A DNA stretch of 64,000 bases. Source: Melieria omissa. Lineage: Eukaryota; Arthropoda; Insecta; Diptera; Ulidiidae. The stretch is taken from NCBI GenBank assembly GCA_963971225.1, contig OZ020267.1:67236577-67300576 (forward strand), given 5' to 3'. Numbering within the stretch: the stretch's first letter is position 1; every line of letters starts with the position of its first letter. This document shows positions 1 through 14,700 of this stretch, piece by piece. The notes under the pieces were generated by a model. The model was given only the letters and a program-made list of their open reading frames with translations. It was not told the DNA's origin and did not search any database. The translations under genes were made by a program, and so were the position numbers.

Positions 1-82
1 AGCTGTCAGTTTCCTCTGCTTGCATTTTCACCACCTAAAACGCCAAGTGCCACCCTCTCAGGCACCTTGCAACACCTCAACG

Positions 83-105
83 ACACACATACACACACAC
101 ACACA
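83..105. repeat. (CA)n microsatellite
   Basis: A short, slightly interrupted CA dinucleotide run. No function is implied. Confidence 0.8.
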
Positions 106-1840
106 AGCACACTCATAGCCATAAACCTCACAACAATTGTCCAAGCTTTGCCATTTGTTGTTATCTTAATGTTTTTTTTTTCAACATTGCCATCTTTGCA
201 TGCTCCATTCATGCCCGCAACTCACCACTAACAACAATTCCCATTTGCCCGTTTCCATTGCCATTTGCTCAGTTTCCATTATCTCCATTGGCGCGTCTGG
301 TACTCGTGCAACACACGCAGAGCAAGCACCGTCGACTGCTCGCAGCTGCAACATCTGGTTGCTGCGCACAGCAGCGCCCAATATTTATGCATAAATACGA
401 TTTAATGTTGCGGCGCTGTTTTAGTATGCTGCCAGCCACCATCGACGATGGATAATTCCTTCAATTATTGCTCAAACTTGCCGCAATGTTGCCGCCGCTG
501 CCCGACTCGTAGAGCGCCTGTAAATTGTTGCTCTACATAACAGCAACAGCAGCTGCGATGGGTGGCAGTTGGGTACGCCAACTGCAACAACAACAGCAGC
601 AGCACAACGTGCCGCCGCAACATAGTTCCGAGTTGCTGCTCATTGCGATTTTCGTGAATGGCGCTGGCGCATGGCAAAGTTCAAACTTGTCGTCGCCGAA
701 AGTAGCGTCGTCGTTGTCGTCGTTATTGTGTGGTGGCTGCTGCCAATTTGTATCACGGTCGCCAGTTTTCGGCGCATATCCGTGCCGCAAACGCTGAGAG
801 TTTTCACTCACTGCCGACAACACTCCTCAAAATGTGTCTTTATGTCGACGATATGTTGTGGGCGCGCGCTCTCCTCTATGTCTTGCAGCATGCAAAGAGG
901 TTTAGGGTTAAATTTTTGTTGTTGTTTTGTTTGCTTTCAACATTATTGGCTTTATGATTGGAATTTTTGGTGTGTGTGTGTACATTTTTGGCTGTCTACT
1001 TGTGTTGTTCTGCTCCTTTTCTCGTCTACTCCATTCGACTGTTCGCATTTATCGTTGACGTTTAATAAAAATCAACAACACAGCACGCTGTAAACAGGCA
1101 ATCAACCGCATTCCAAACACCGTCAAGCAGTCGCATAAAAACACTTTTAAATCAGCTGATTTTCTGAGGTTATGTTTGCTTGCCGCATTCAACGCTTGAT
1201 TGGTTCGCGCTTTGTTGTCTTGTTGTGGGGTGCCTCTTGATTTGACGTCGTGGATTTGTTAACTTGTTGCTCAGTAGTTAGTTGGCAACAGGCGCACCAC
1301 ATGTCTTAATCTTTTCAATGACATTATTTGCATTCATTTATGGGTTTTCTGACATATTCTGTGGCCTGCAACAAGTTTCTGCTCAATGCGCGACATTTAC
1401 CAAATTTCGTAGCCTAAAAACGCAGCCCTATTTGAGTTTTAATGCTACGCGCATCAATTTGACCTTCAGGAGAATTTCAACTGGTTGCCACTTTTCAGCA
1501 ACGAAGAGCGAGTCGCAGCCTAAAACGCAAAAGTCATTCGCGCACGCTCACTTCATGCAACGCAGCAGCGCACACGACTTGGAAATTGTTGCGTACATGT
1601 TGCATGACGTGCGTTCTTATGCCGCGCTTAGGCTTTTAGTTTTGCTTCTTTTCGGTTCAAATTTATTTTCTCCGCTTTTTTGTTTTTGTATTATGGCGCA
1701 TGAGTAATTGGCTCAAGTCACGAACGGTGCGCAGCGCATCATTCGGTGTACAACAGTCAGCGCGGCACAGTCACAGTGCGGTTGATGACTGGCGGTGACT
1801 GGTGTGACCAGCAGCGGCAACGACGACCACTCACTCGGTG

Positions 1841-1884
1841 CTGACTGCCTGACTGACTGACTGACTGACTGGCTGGCTGGCTGG
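1841..1884. repeat. (GACT)n / (GGCT)n microsatellite
   Basis: A tetranucleotide run that shifts from CTGA units to CTGG units. It looks like ordinary slippage DNA. Confidence 0.85.
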
Positions 1885-3712
1885 TTGACGTTGAAATAGC
1901 GAGCAAGTGTTCACTTTAAGGAATGCGTCGACAATTTAAAAAAAATATAAATGACAACAACAATAACAACATAAAATGAGGGCGGCTCAGTTCTGCCGCT
2001 TGGCTGAGAACATCATCACCGATGCGAACGAATGAATTTCGTTGAAATTTTTAAATGCGTTGCAAGTTAGCAATGCAAAAAAAACAACACAAAGAAAAAG
2101 CTTCTGGGTAATGTTGGCAATAGGAGAGGGGAGCACGAAGCATGGAAACAGAAATTAAAACAGTAACTTAAACTCGGGAAACTTTTTAGGGAACTATGCG
2201 TAGCATTTTAAACAGAAGCATTAACTTTCAACAACTATGTAACAAGTCCATAATACTGTAAGCAATACAACAGCAAAAATTCTCAAGTCATCACCCTCTG
2301 AAGTGTCTACTGATGCGCCTGAATACTGTCCAGTTAGTGATTGAATTCAAAATTGTGATTGTTGTTGTAGCAAACCCTAACATAATTATAACAAGAACAA
2401 TAATACGAACAGCTACAGTAGCACTTCTGCCGCTCTAGAATGCCACACAGAGTAGTAGAGTAATTTGTTGCCTTGTGCCAATGCAACAACCAATAATAAA
2501 GTAAATTTACTTATAACCCACACCACTCTTCAGGTCAATAGTCTACCGGGGAGCGGCAACAGTAGCCAACCGTGCCACCACAACAACATCAATAAACTCC
2601 TAGCAACAACCATAGCGAGCAATTGTCACTGATAACACAGTAGCCAGCTGGTCCGTAATACATCGCAAGTGTGTTGCATGCAACATGCAACTTGTATGTC
2701 CGAGTGCCCAATTAGCCAATTTAGTATTTTCCAAGATCGTTAGCCGAATTTTTGCACATTTCATGCTTCGCACGGCTTTTGAGCCCAAATTAGGTTCATC
2801 ATACGCACCGCAGACCACACAATGCTTAGCTACTTTAGTCGCAGCTATTTTGACTAAAAGTGCAGCAAGCTTTTCGTTATTGTTGTTGTTTTTGTTTAAT
2901 CCTCGCCATCACATGCTGTGCGGTGAAATTTAAAACTTGCGCGCACTGCCGCCCACAGCACAATTACCCAAAAAAAAACAATTTCAACAAAAAACGTTAT
3001 ACGAAAATAAATATTAACAGCGAAAAAAATGTTTGCCTTTTACCTTCAGCGTTCGCTCAAAACCAACGCGCCGTCAGCAGTGCAAGCCGGTGCGCGTTGG
3101 TGAATAGTGAAATGCCGTTGCATGAATGGCGGGTGGGTGTCGATTGTGGTGGGTTGTTTTATTATGTCAGTGTTTGCAGCGTGCGCGTTGTAGTATGTTT
3201 CACCCAATTTCATTATATTTACGTACATTTTTGGTTTTCTTTTTCTCTATGCTTTTATTTTTCACATTTGTGTTTTCGGTACGTCATGGCAGTTTTCACC
3301 ACACACGCAGTAACACAAGTACACGTACATAAGCAGCAGCGCCACCCGCCCAAATGACAGGCGCCAGTGTGTTTTGTATGCAGGCCGCCGGGCCGAGCCG
3401 CACCGACGCACAATACACCACAGTACACCATGACAGTTCGACAGAGCGCCTAACACGCCACACCACACACCAATCCGGGCAGCATGCAGCACGACTGCTG
3501 AAACGCCTGTGCGCCTGACGCGCTGAATGACTGACTGGCCGACTCGCTGACAGACTGCCTGTGAACTAGCTGACTGTCTGCCGTGTGCCTTGTCATTTAG
3601 CGCACACCAACACATATGTACAACTACATACACTCATATATACATGCATATATACCGACATTATAATCATTTCATACCATGCCCCCTTGCCTTGCTGCTG
3701 GTGTTGTTGGTG

Positions 3713-3734
3713 TTGTTATTATTATTATTATTAT
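3713..3734. repeat. (ATT)n microsatellite
   Basis: About seven ATT units followed directly by TTG-rich sequence. Confidence 0.8.
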
Positions 3735-4543
3735 GAATGTTGCTTTGGCCGCCGCCGCTGTTGTTGATCATAATGTTGATGATGATAATGAAGCTGGTGT
3801 TGATGTTGTTGTCGCTAGCAACGCATACACACAGGCACCCAGCTACAAAGGATATTCCACCGAAACGCCACAATTTCCAGCACTCGAAAAAGCACTCGAA
3901 ACGTGCATACAATACACAAGCAGCCGCACTGTGAGCAGGGCGCGCGCCCGACATGTCGACAGACGAGCGTGCAAACGAACGCAGAAGGACTCAGCAGCGC
4001 GAACGTTGAACGCACGAACGGCCGAGGCAACAGCACTGACATTTACTAGCAACATTTCGTTTGGTTGCGCGCGTCCTTGCCGTCTCTGGCGCACACAAAC
4101 TGGCCTCCCTACGCTGCTGCTCGCCCCGCCAAGTCGAAGTAACAACGCCCGCACATTGTCAGGCGCCTTTGTCGTCCCGACTTGCCCGCCTCCGCCGCTC
4201 CGCTTCACTAGGGCCGGAATTTTATAACATGCCATGGCAATGTGGTTCTATTTTATAACAGAAGCAACAACAACATCAACGAGCACAAAAACAACAACAA
4301 CAACAGCACAAAACTTCAACTAAACCACACTGAAATGCCAGCCACCTAGCAGCCGCCGGAGGGGCTGTGGCGGGAAAATGTGTGCAAAGGATGTAATGAA
4401 ACAAGCAGCACGACCGGACGGGCGAACGAGCGGAGGACGCACGTTTGAAAATTGTGGTAGAAGTTGGGCGCTTTTTCCACACAGCACAGCCACACGCACA
4501 CGTTTAACGGTGTTGCAGTGCTGCCAACCCATTATTATAAAAT

Positions 4544-4561
4544 ACAAACACACACACACAC
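4544..4561. repeat. (CA)n microsatellite
   Basis: A CA dinucleotide run in otherwise unannotated upstream DNA. Confidence 0.8.
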
Positions 4562-5533
4562 GTTGAGCTCTGCATAAAATATAATATTATAATAACGCCA
4601 GCAACATAAAATATAAAAGTGGGTGTCTTATGGGCGCCGCATGAGCCAACACACACACACACATACACATATTTAGTCAGAGCTCAGTGTTATACAAAAA
4701 ATTTCTCACCATAGCAACGCTGGCGCTGTGGTGATTTCATTGTCTGCAACATGGGGCCATCGTAAACAGTTGAGCGACAAAGCCAACAACAACAACATGA
4801 AAAGCATTGGCAAGGCAACAAGGCGGTGGGCGTCATGGCGTGGCAGGGATGGTGGGCAGTGTGGAACGGCAAGGACTTTGGGCCATCCTTACATTGCGTA
4901 TATGTGTGTGTGTGTGTTGGTGGGGAGTGTTAGTAGGTGGCTTAAGCATGTAACGTGCTAGTGAAGGCGATGTGCGGCTTGGGGAGGGCGCAGCAGCGGC
5001 GTGTTAAAGTGTAAACGTCTCTCCGCGCGTCCCACTTAACCACACCGCGCCGCACTTCAATCTGCGCTAAGCTGCACTGAACTGCGCTGAACAGAATCGC
5101 AGCGTTTTGCTGCATCGCAGCGCATCGAGACGAATTCGTTGGCTGAGCGGTGCGCTGCACAAGCGTGGGTATTGAACCCTACGCATGGCATACATATGAA
5201 ACGGCCGTCCCACCAAATTAAATTCAAGTCCTAAAAAAATTTTTAAAAATTCATGTTCTTGTTAGAGGAAGTTCAGTTAAAATTAATTAAGAGTTTTAAA
5301 GCGATGCATTATTGTGCATAAATTGTTTTTGTTTTTAAGTTCATCATTTTTTAATGAAACTTTTTGAGCCCAAACTGAGATAGGGAATGCGCGTATTTTT
5401 GTATTCCAGAACTTCTCTGACGGTTAAAATTAAACTTCAGCGATGGTTTGATTTAATTCAATTAATTTATTTAATTAAAAATATGTTCGGTTATTGCTCA
5501 TTTTCGACTTGGATAATGACATTACCGTGTTTA

Positions 5534-5791
5534 GGTTGACTGTAACCATTCTTCAATTGAATTAGGGATCTTCTAACTCTTGGAGAACCTCCTCCTCTTG
5601 AAAAAATCGTTTCATTTAAAGTTTTTAGTCATGTGAACTTTTTGACTGGTTGACTGTCAAACTGTAACTATTCTCCATCTGAAGTAAAGGATCTGTTTAC
5701 TCTTGGAAAATCATCTCCTCTTGAAAAAATCATTTCATATCAAGTTTTTAGAAAATATATTGCAGTAATTTAGTCATGTGGACTTTTTGAC
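5534..5791. repeat. Imperfect tandem duplication, about 115-140 bp per unit
   Basis: Two adjacent units start with GGTTGACTGT (5534 and 5648) and end in a shared block around TAGTCATGTG[AG]ACTTTTTGAC. Between them both carry the block CTCCTCTTGAAAAAATC followed by a variant of TTTCAT and AGTTTTTAG. The second unit has a roughly 20-bp insertion before its last block. The duplication is old (many substitutions) and sits in an AT-rich island (about 5.2-5.8 kb) unlike the surrounding GC-mixed DNA. Confidence 0.75.
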
Positions 5792-8700
5792 CTCTGTCGA
5801 TCGATCGCACACTAAACTTTCGACACTCATAGTTTCTCGCTGTGTGCTTGGCCAAAGTGGTGGCGCAATTAATGCGCCGCTTGTCCGCGTTTTTCTGGAC
5901 CGCCGCGCCAGCAGTTGCATGCAACAGTCGTTTAAGTTGTGCTGCAATTTAAATGCTCGACTACAGAATTGCCGCGCTGGGTTGAGTTGAGTTGGCATGA
6001 AAGCTTTTTGCAACAGCAATAACAAAAACCGCCTCACTTGATGATGGTTTTGCGCGAGTTGGGAGTGAAAAGCGCGCAACATAAAACGCTGTTGCCATCA
6101 TTATTTCGTTGCAGGCACACACAAGTTCATGCCGCCCGACCGCCCGTGTGGCGCCTGACTGTTTGTCTATTTGCCTGAAGTTTTTCGCATTTCATTTTTA
6201 AACTTTTTTTTTTGTTAATTTTTCATTTCTGTGTTGGCTGCCACTACAGAAAATTAAATCGTTTGCTGGTCCGCGCGGCGAGGATTGCAGTGCGCCGCAC
6301 TCTGACAACAGCCATACAGGGTGTCCAACACATGCCAACGCAATCAGAATCGTGTGGCGGTTGTTTGGGAATAAGACGCGTCTCTGACGCGCTGATTGCA
6401 CGTTTACGTAAATGTCGATTGTACAGCGTTGCCACTTTGGTTTAAATTCCATATTGCAAACAGTTATACGAGCGACCAACCCTGTAAATCAAAAATCACA
6501 CACAGCGCCTGCGATACGTACAAAATTGTATTTCCACCGACATGAAAGTTTCATGCGGCAGCGTTGCCACTGTCATTGCTGTTGTGTTGTTGGTGTGCGG
6601 CTTTTTATACACACATCCAAACAGTGCCTTCGCATATTTTCCACAATTCAAAGTCTGCTCGCCTGCATGTACCGCTACCAACCAATTCGAGACCCCACCA
6701 CCGCCTCCCTTCGCCCATATGGCCGTCGTAGCTAGCGCGTTCACTCGCTTCGTTCGCCTCGTACGCCAACCTACCTAGCTATCGACATTCTCTGTATACG
6801 GCATTTTATTTTTAACCTCGCCTGCGACGACTGTACTTCGTGCAGTCGAACGTCGAGCCGAGCCGAGCGAACAAGTTTGCGTTTACGTGCACCGCTCGTT
6901 CGTTCGGTCCGTACGTTGTGCTGGTTTTGCGTTTTCTGTTCATATTATTGTTCGCATTGCTGTTGTTGTTGCCTTTGATGGCATTCCATTTGGTTGCCGA
7001 CAAAATAGCAGCCAGCAACCAGCAGCAGCGGTGTACGACGCAATGCGACGTTTCGTTTCGTTTCGGTTTTAATATCGGAGCCAGCAACATTGGGATGTGG
7101 AAATATTGTTGGTTGGTCGTCGTCGTACGTTTGCAGTTGATTATCGCTTTGTCTTGTGATTTTCTGTACGCGTACAGTGTGCCGAGCGTTGCCAGCTTAC
7201 TAGCTGCAAATTTTGACATTTGACAGCACAGAACTGGTGATATTTTCACAATGGCTGCCCGCAACTCGCAAAACCTTCAGATTTCAGAATTTACAAGTCA
7301 GCAGACTGTGGCCCGACCAGTGGCAACCTTGTCGCACTAGGCACCCTGTATTCTTCATTTGTTATTTTTGTAATATTGTGTTTGCCATGAGACAAACCAG
7401 TGGCAGCTCGACTGCGGCGACTGTGCTGCGCGGCGTCGTGGGGCCGAGCGCTGGGGCCGGGGACGGGGCACAGCAAGGCGAAATGGGAATGTGAATACAC
7501 GAAGTGAATGCCTTAATAAAGCTGACTTGACGGCGGCGGCAACAACAACAACGAGAGCAGCCGTACGCACACTCTCGTGTAGACATTAAATCGGTCGTTT
7601 GAGCGATTGGATGGCTGGTGGCGCGGTCTGTTGGCTGGCTTGGTTGCGCCGATCGTCGGGCATTGTAGTCGGCGACGGCACTGGCAACTGGCACCAGCGA
7701 TTGCGATGGCGCTGTAGTGGGGACGGCTGCTACAGCAACAACTATGCACCAGCGCAGCACACAGCTGCATGCACCGACGTACGTTCGTATGTACGTACGT
7801 GCGTTGCTGTTCGTGGCGTCGCTGACTGTTGTGTTATTGCTGACGCTGTTGGTTCGTCGCTGTGCTATCAGCGACACTGCGAAAAAAAAACGCGCAAAGT
7901 TGCGTTCAGTACAACAATGAGTGAAACAGTAGAGCGAGGCTTGGACTTGTCAGAAACCTATGAATCTATACTAATAAATATATTTAGATATTTTGTATAC
8001 AAATTTAGGGATTTTTTCATTCAAATGTTCCATACCTTTATTATATAATTCATTGAACTAAAATAAAAGCTATATAAAATATTAATTAAGTAAACCCTTG
8101 GAAAACTGCTCTTCTGACTGACTCACTCATAAGAAACATTCATTTGCCTTCTTGTTCAAAAAGGAAACTTTAAATAACCTGCAATTTCTCTGAGTGCATG
8201 CACACGGCCCCATCAAACTGTGCCCGTCGCTCGCGCAATTTCACTGCGTTTCAATGCGTCCGCCTGCCAGTTGTTTGCGCTGCCGCCGCCGCTGCCGCTT
8301 GGTTTTTAATGCTTTGGGAACGAACATTCGAGCGAAATAACAACCATCCACCAACAGCAACAACGAAAACCAAAAACGAAAATGTGAAAATGTTTTCTGT
8401 TGCGCGTGTGGTTCGCTAGCTGGTTGGTTGGCTGGCTGTCCGGTGCGCTGGTTGACTGGAGCGCGTACAGGGTTTCACCGCTTGGCTGCGCCTGGCCCCG
8501 GCCGGCTGGTGGAAGCTTTGCGACCGGACGCACCCTGTATGCGAGACCTCGTTTGGCGCCGTGCACATTCGTACAATTTCATTTCAGCCAAATTGCGATT
8601 TGTCTTCGCTACTTGGCCGCTCGGTTCAGCTGCGCTTGGGAAGATTGTTTGGCACTTTGTGCTGCCAGCTGTTGTTGTTGCTCAAAACACTGTTACTTTG

Positions 8701-11700
8701 ATAGTTGCCCATTTGGCCAGCCGGTAATCGAGCGAGTAGTGAGTTTAGTGCGGAATGCAATCGCAGCTTGAGCACTTTTCCTCGCTGCTTGTGTTCATCG
8801 TCAAGTTGGCGGCTATCGCGCGCAATGTCGAAGCTGATCATGAGCGCCAAATGCGAGCAATCACAATGCTGCTGCCGGTGATGATCATGTTGCGGCCGAA
8901 GTTGTTGTCTTGGCTGTCATGTTGCGTTTTTATGATTATGAAAAACTTTTATGGCGCCCTCTGGTAGCGGCACGCTGCAGTGCCGCCTTTGTTGTCCCTA
9001 TTTGCCACAACTTTTCAGTCCTTGTCGTGTTTAAACGGATTTTAATGGCCAGTTTATGCGTTGATTTTAGCTACGCGCAGCACTTCTGCACTTCCGGCAA
9101 ATGTTGGCCAGCAGGTAGCTGCAACCTTTTATCGCTGCAATAAGTGCAAAATCCATTGCATCCTTTCAGTTGGAGTTCGGAAAACAGGAAATGCATTGCA
9201 AAAGCCACTCGTCTTGTTCTTGAATCTCTGCATTTTCTCAATCACGCAACACTGGCGCCAACTGCACTTCCAATCCGCAACTCGTTATTGGTAACAAAAA
9301 TAATGCTCACATATTTCACCACAGTATCAGTCATAGGCGCCCCCTGCATTTGCTGCCCATTATAGGTAGAACTGCCTGAATGCCAGTTAAACCACTTCAG
9401 CCACCTTTTCCACACCATTGACGTCAGCTGACGTTATCGGCCGCACAGTGGCTGATAAGACAGCCAGTCGGACAGCGGCATTGGCACTGAGAACAGCCAC
9501 GTTTCCACACGCTACCAAAAACTGATCTATTAGGATTGCTCGGCGCGACACCCACAACCTGTCAGTGATGTATACGAATTTGCCAGTGTGCCAGTGTGTT
9601 ATTATCAAAAGTTTGATAACTACATACACTTCTGCCACTACTGTACTAACTGCTACCGAATTAAAAGTGCCTGTAATTTATCCACTCAAAGAAGTCTTTG
9701 ATGTTTCTAATTTCCATATAAGAATCGTTTGATGAATTATCAAACTAAAAATGCCACAAAATCGAGCATTAAAAGTGCACACACCTTTGTGTGGTTTTTT
9801 ATTTCAATTGCACTTTTTACCTGTTCGTATTCGTACCGACTTCAAAAAATGCGCAAAGTTATAAGAAAACTAAAAAACAAAAAAAAAGTATTTAATCCTG
9901 GATTTTTCCTTCTGTCATCTGGCTTTGCTTTAAAACCGACAATGTTCCTTAGGTAGCACGTCTTTTGAGTTGGAAAATGCCTCGCAGTCGAGCTACCTAG
10001 CAATACCGTCTACACGTTCAGCGGTGCCGCCTCGTTGTCCCGCACGACACGACCCGTTTTCTCATGCATTCAATGCCCATTTTCCGCTCGTCGTCTCGTT
10101 CCATTGAAACGTTTCAGTCTCGGCCGCTTCATATGTAAGACACAACGAAAATACGACAGCACTACGTCGATGTGTATTTTTAGGCAGTTGCAACAAATTC
10201 CAAAAATATCGTTTTGGAAGAAACGCGAGTGTAATACAGCCCGCTGCCAGCCAGGAAAAAAATGCCTGTCTAGCTTGCAATGACACTACTCTGCGGCTGT
10301 CAGCGGCGCTCAGTGTTTTTGACATTTTTTTACTTTCGCACACATTTTCATACTTAACGAATTTTGTAAGACATGGAATCGAGGGTTGTTATGCTTCTTC
10401 TTCAAAACCGCCAACCAACATTTCAGCGCAGATTTTCATTCTGTTTTAGTTAACCTCAAAACTGCACTGCTCTCTCCACATTTATTACGCTACACTGGAG
10501 CTCGCCGACTACTATCAGAGTTCACTGACCATGCGTCAGCCCGTCACAAACCATACACCAATAAAAATCAAAACAAACTTTTGTTGTCAACGCATGCCAT
10601 GTGCGCGAGGCGCGCGCATTACCTGCGCTGTGCAACACACAAACAAAAAAGCCATAAAAAATACATAAATGTCTCCATAATATTTTGCCAATTTTCAATG
10701 TCACCCGTTCGCATCGGCCATACTCGTAATTGCGCGGGTTTGCCGGAGAGAGTGTGTGCGACTTTTCTCTGCCAGCTGGCCGGTTCGTGTCCTGCTTAAT
10801 GGGGCGTGCACACACGCGCCGCTTGCACTTGTGCGCCGCTCCGTCGTGGGTAAATCTTCGTTTGGCAACATTAAAATTGCTGCTGCTCTAATTTAAAATC
10901 AGCTGTTCCGCCGCAACGTATCGAAACGCACTCAGCCGAGCGAAATCCGCCCAATTGGCGGTTGTACGTGTGCAAAGGAGTCGTGTGAACGGAACGCGTG
11001 TGGTCTGCTGCGGCCGACAGCGAATGACGCAATGTTGTTGTAAAACTGCTTGCGACACGCGCAGCCCGCAACGGGTGCCGTGCGTTGACAATAAAATTTG
11101 CATGTGGCATATGCTACATCGGGCGGCATCAATACGTCAGCGGATGTGGTCGTTCCCAGCAAAGTGGCCAACGGTCGCACGACCAGCCAACCGCCACTCC
11201 AGGCGGCAAGTGTCGCAATCGTTTGTGTTGCGTAGTCGAATTGGCCGTGCCAACACGCAGCATCTGAAGCAACAGTTTGACGCTGTCGCGACGACAACAA
11301 TGACGGCAACGGCTGCGTTGATGTCCAACGTTGCGCCCATCAATCGAGCAACCGAACCATTTGTTTAGCTTGTGCTGATGTTATTGGTGTTGTACGACTG
11401 ATGGCTGCTGGCAGCGATACATATCAGAGCGGAGTGTCGGTCGGCGTGGGCCTTCATACAATTCAGTCCTGTCCAGTGACTCGATTCCCACTTACCGGCG
11501 CGATGCGTACAGACGTGTCTTCACTGCGAATGCGGTGCAATAAAATGTTGTTGATGTTTGTTTTCAACTTTAACTCATGCCACAGCACCAGCAACATTAT
11601 CATCATCCAGATACAGACGTATATTGTCATCACCCTCAATGGCAGCGCCGCCAGCGAATCTCATATATTCTGGCAGCGTCATCGGGCGCTCTGTGTTGCT

Positions 11701-14700
11701 GGCGTGGCTTTTGTGCTTTGCAAAGTCTGCTGGTTTGACAATGAGCTGAAATGGCAATTTGAACATTTGACTGGCTCTGGGTCACACCCACAATATGTAC
11801 ACGAACGATTACGCTGTCTGACTTGTGTTGAAAGCCAAACAAGTAAAAGAAACAAATTTAGGGCACTTTACGTTTTTAAATATTTAACTATATAACTAGG
11901 AGACGCTACTTCTGCTACTTTTGGAATCTTGAATATGGTCCAACAATTTTTCATAAAACTTAAACCTTGTTTAAGACCACAACATAGATGATTCATATCA
12001 AACAATTGCAATTCATATATTTATAGACCATACATAATGATTTAGTTCGATCACTAATCGATTACTAGCTCATCTCTCATCACTATTTTTTGGTCGTCAG
12101 CTCACGTTCGAGAGCTCTCATGATTTTCTCCGCTTCCACGCCCATACGTCAAGTGATTCATTCCGCAATGGAACTTCCCCAATGACCTCAGTATGAATCA
12201 ATTCAATATTCCATCCAACATTTCTGTCAGCTTTTTGCCTTTTTGGCCCATGTTTCGACTGACATTTCACGGGCCAGTCCTCCGTCCACTTCCAACATTT
12301 TTTTAATTCGTTCATTACTTTGCTTTTTGAATATTTCTTTCTGTCATTCTGTTGGGCCTTCGCGGACTTCATGCGGCGCAGCAACGGCAACGGTGCGCGT
12401 GTTGGAACGTTTTTACGTAGCGCAACTTCAAAATGCTTTTGAGCCGCGCACAATGCACGCTTTCGAGTCGCACGGCTTGGCCGGCCTGTTGAGTCGGCCG
12501 CGACTTAAGCAGGTTTTCAACTTCAGCTTATTGCTGCTGTTGCTGGCTGTTGGTAGCGTTTCGCTAGTGGCTGCTTTATTCAAATTGTTTTTGAGTGACT
12601 GCTGTTGCTGCTGACTGAAAAAGTGCGGCCGTAAGACGGAAAACCAGCCAGTCAGCGTCAGCGAGCAGACGCCGCAGATGCAAAAGCATAAAACCAAAAT
12701 TGCCGCACAGCAAACAACAACAAAACTTAAAAATACAATAATAATAATAATGAGAAAGAAGCAACAACAACAACATCAACAACAAACAAACAAACAAAAA
12801 AGCAAAGAATGAAAAAGTGACGGCGGCGCAAAGTCGTCGCTGTCGTTGTCGCTATAGCTGTCGTCGTTGTTGGTTGGCAATTGTGCGTTGCCGCAGTGCG
12901 ACGACTTGGGTTTTTAGCTGGGCTAGCGCACTGTGCTGGGAATGTTAGCTTTAAGCTGTTGTTGTTATTGTTCGCGCTGTTATTGTGGCCTGACTTTTGA
13001 GTCGCGCATCGGAATTTGAAGGTAAAACCAACACACATTCACAGCCGCAACACTGGCATGCGGAGCCGCGCACCACAGCCAGTCGACCAGCCAACCAAGA
13101 GCTGATGTGTTGGCTGGCTGACTGGCTGCTGCTTGAAGCCGGAGCCAGAGCCCGAACCGCCGCCAGAGGTGGCTCGACACGGCGCGTCCGCGCATGCGCA
13201 CCGCAGCACTTTGCTGTCCGTTCACACTGTCTGCAAGCGAAGCGTAAACGCGTCGCACCGCTCCTCCCTCCGCGGCCGTTTGTTATTTTCAACGCTGCCT
13301 CGTTTCTATGCGCGCGTGTACGTGCGACGGTTGCTTGTGCGGAGTTGGGGGTCGCCAGTGGCCCATTAAGCTTCACGCTATGGCAACGCAATGTACAACC
13401 AGCATCGCCATCGACATCGCCAACACCATCAGCGGCCAGCGGCGGCTTTGCGTACTTGCGTGGTGCTGTGTGCATTTTCGCTTAGTTAAGACAGCATTAG
13501 CGGTTGGTTGCTGTTGTTGTTGCTGTTAGTGTTGCTGTGCGGTGCGGTTGATGCGCTCACTGCCGCTGACTGTCGACTGGTTTCACCGGTGTTTGCGCTT
13601 ACGGTGGAAAAAAGACAAACAACATTTTCGTTTCTCAACATTTTTTTTCTCGTATTTCCCTTAATTTTTCTATTTCTCTATTATTTTATCTTGTCTTGTT
13701 TTTTTTTTATTTTTCGCTTTGAAATTTTCCCCATATTTTGTTGTTGTTTGTATGATTTCAACCGCCGTTGCCGCTTTTTGTGCGAGACGTAGTTGATGTT
13801 GCAGCGACCGTTGTTGTTCATGTTGATGACTTTGTATATTCGCAAAAGCTCCAATGCTGAGTTTCAGCGTCAGCTTTCAACCAACGCGCTCGCATCAACA
13901 GCAGCCGCGTTCGCGTTATATAAAAAGTACGAAAGCGCAGCGGTGAAGCCGGCCAAACGGGCAACACACCAAAACAACAGTTGCTGGACTATAATATTGC
14001 GTCGGCCAGACGATGGCAGCTGAACGCCAATATTTCCACTGCTCGACTGACGCACAACGAAACAACGCATGGAGCGTTGGCTGGAACGACCGCCGGCTCA
14101 AGCTGTGCCGTGCCTAACCATTAACAGTGCTCCTAATGTTGCTTTTGTTGTGCTGCTGTTTTTTGTTTAATTTTTTTGGTTTTTGTTTGAACGCTGCAAG
14201 GTTATTTCGTCAAATGTTTTCTACTTTTTCCTATCGTAATTTTCTGCCGTTTTTGTTTTTCTTTGCATTTTCGGGAAACTTTCTGCGTGATTGTGTGTGG
14301 AAATTGTGTTTTTGTTTTCTCCCATTTTCATAATGTCATTAGCATTGTTGTTGGTTTTGGTTTTGAAAAGTTGGCCATTTAATTGCCGCCCCACTCATTC
14401 ACGTATTCATTTATTCAGTTGGTCATTTATTCGTACATCCTTTGCAATTGGCACTCCCGAACCGAACCGATCCGGCCCGACTTGGCCTACAATGCGTGAC
14501 GTCGCTTGATGAATGAGGTCGTTTCCATGTGGATTTGCCAATAAGTGGATTATTGTTGTATTTGTGGTTAAGCGTTTCAAAACAGGCAATGCCACTTTGT
14601 TTGCCATTAATACCACAAATCAAACCAAACGTTGAAGAAAGAGTGGATGTTTAATATTTTATGAGAGAGACTTTGCTCCCGCGACACAGGGCTGCGGTCT

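Larger units (their letters stand above)
1..5228. other. Noncoding DNA upstream of taranis, left part
   Basis: No gene is supported here. Open frames occur on both strands, overlap one another, are compositionally biased (runs of Leu, Cys, Ser from TTG/TGC repeats) and lack family motifs, so they look like chance frames in GC-mixed DNA. CAA and TTG trinucleotide runs are dense, as in large fly introns and upstream regions. Given the plus-strand taranis coding exon at 21,975 and its splice acceptor directly before the ATG, this is probably upstream or 5'-intron DNA of taranis. That assignment is inference. Confidence 0.5.

Noticed and set aside
1282..1707. 141-codon plus-strand open frame
   Set aside because: Low-complexity hydrophobic translation without family resemblance; no promoter or polyadenylation context.
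6315..6486. TACAGGGT ... ACCCTGTA pair resembling a small mariner-type MITE
   Set aside because: Only the outermost six or seven bases are inverted; beyond them the ends do not pair.
8466..8539. Second TACAGGGT ... ACCCTGTA pair, 74 bp apart
   Set aside because: The same short motif with no further pairing; probably coincidence.
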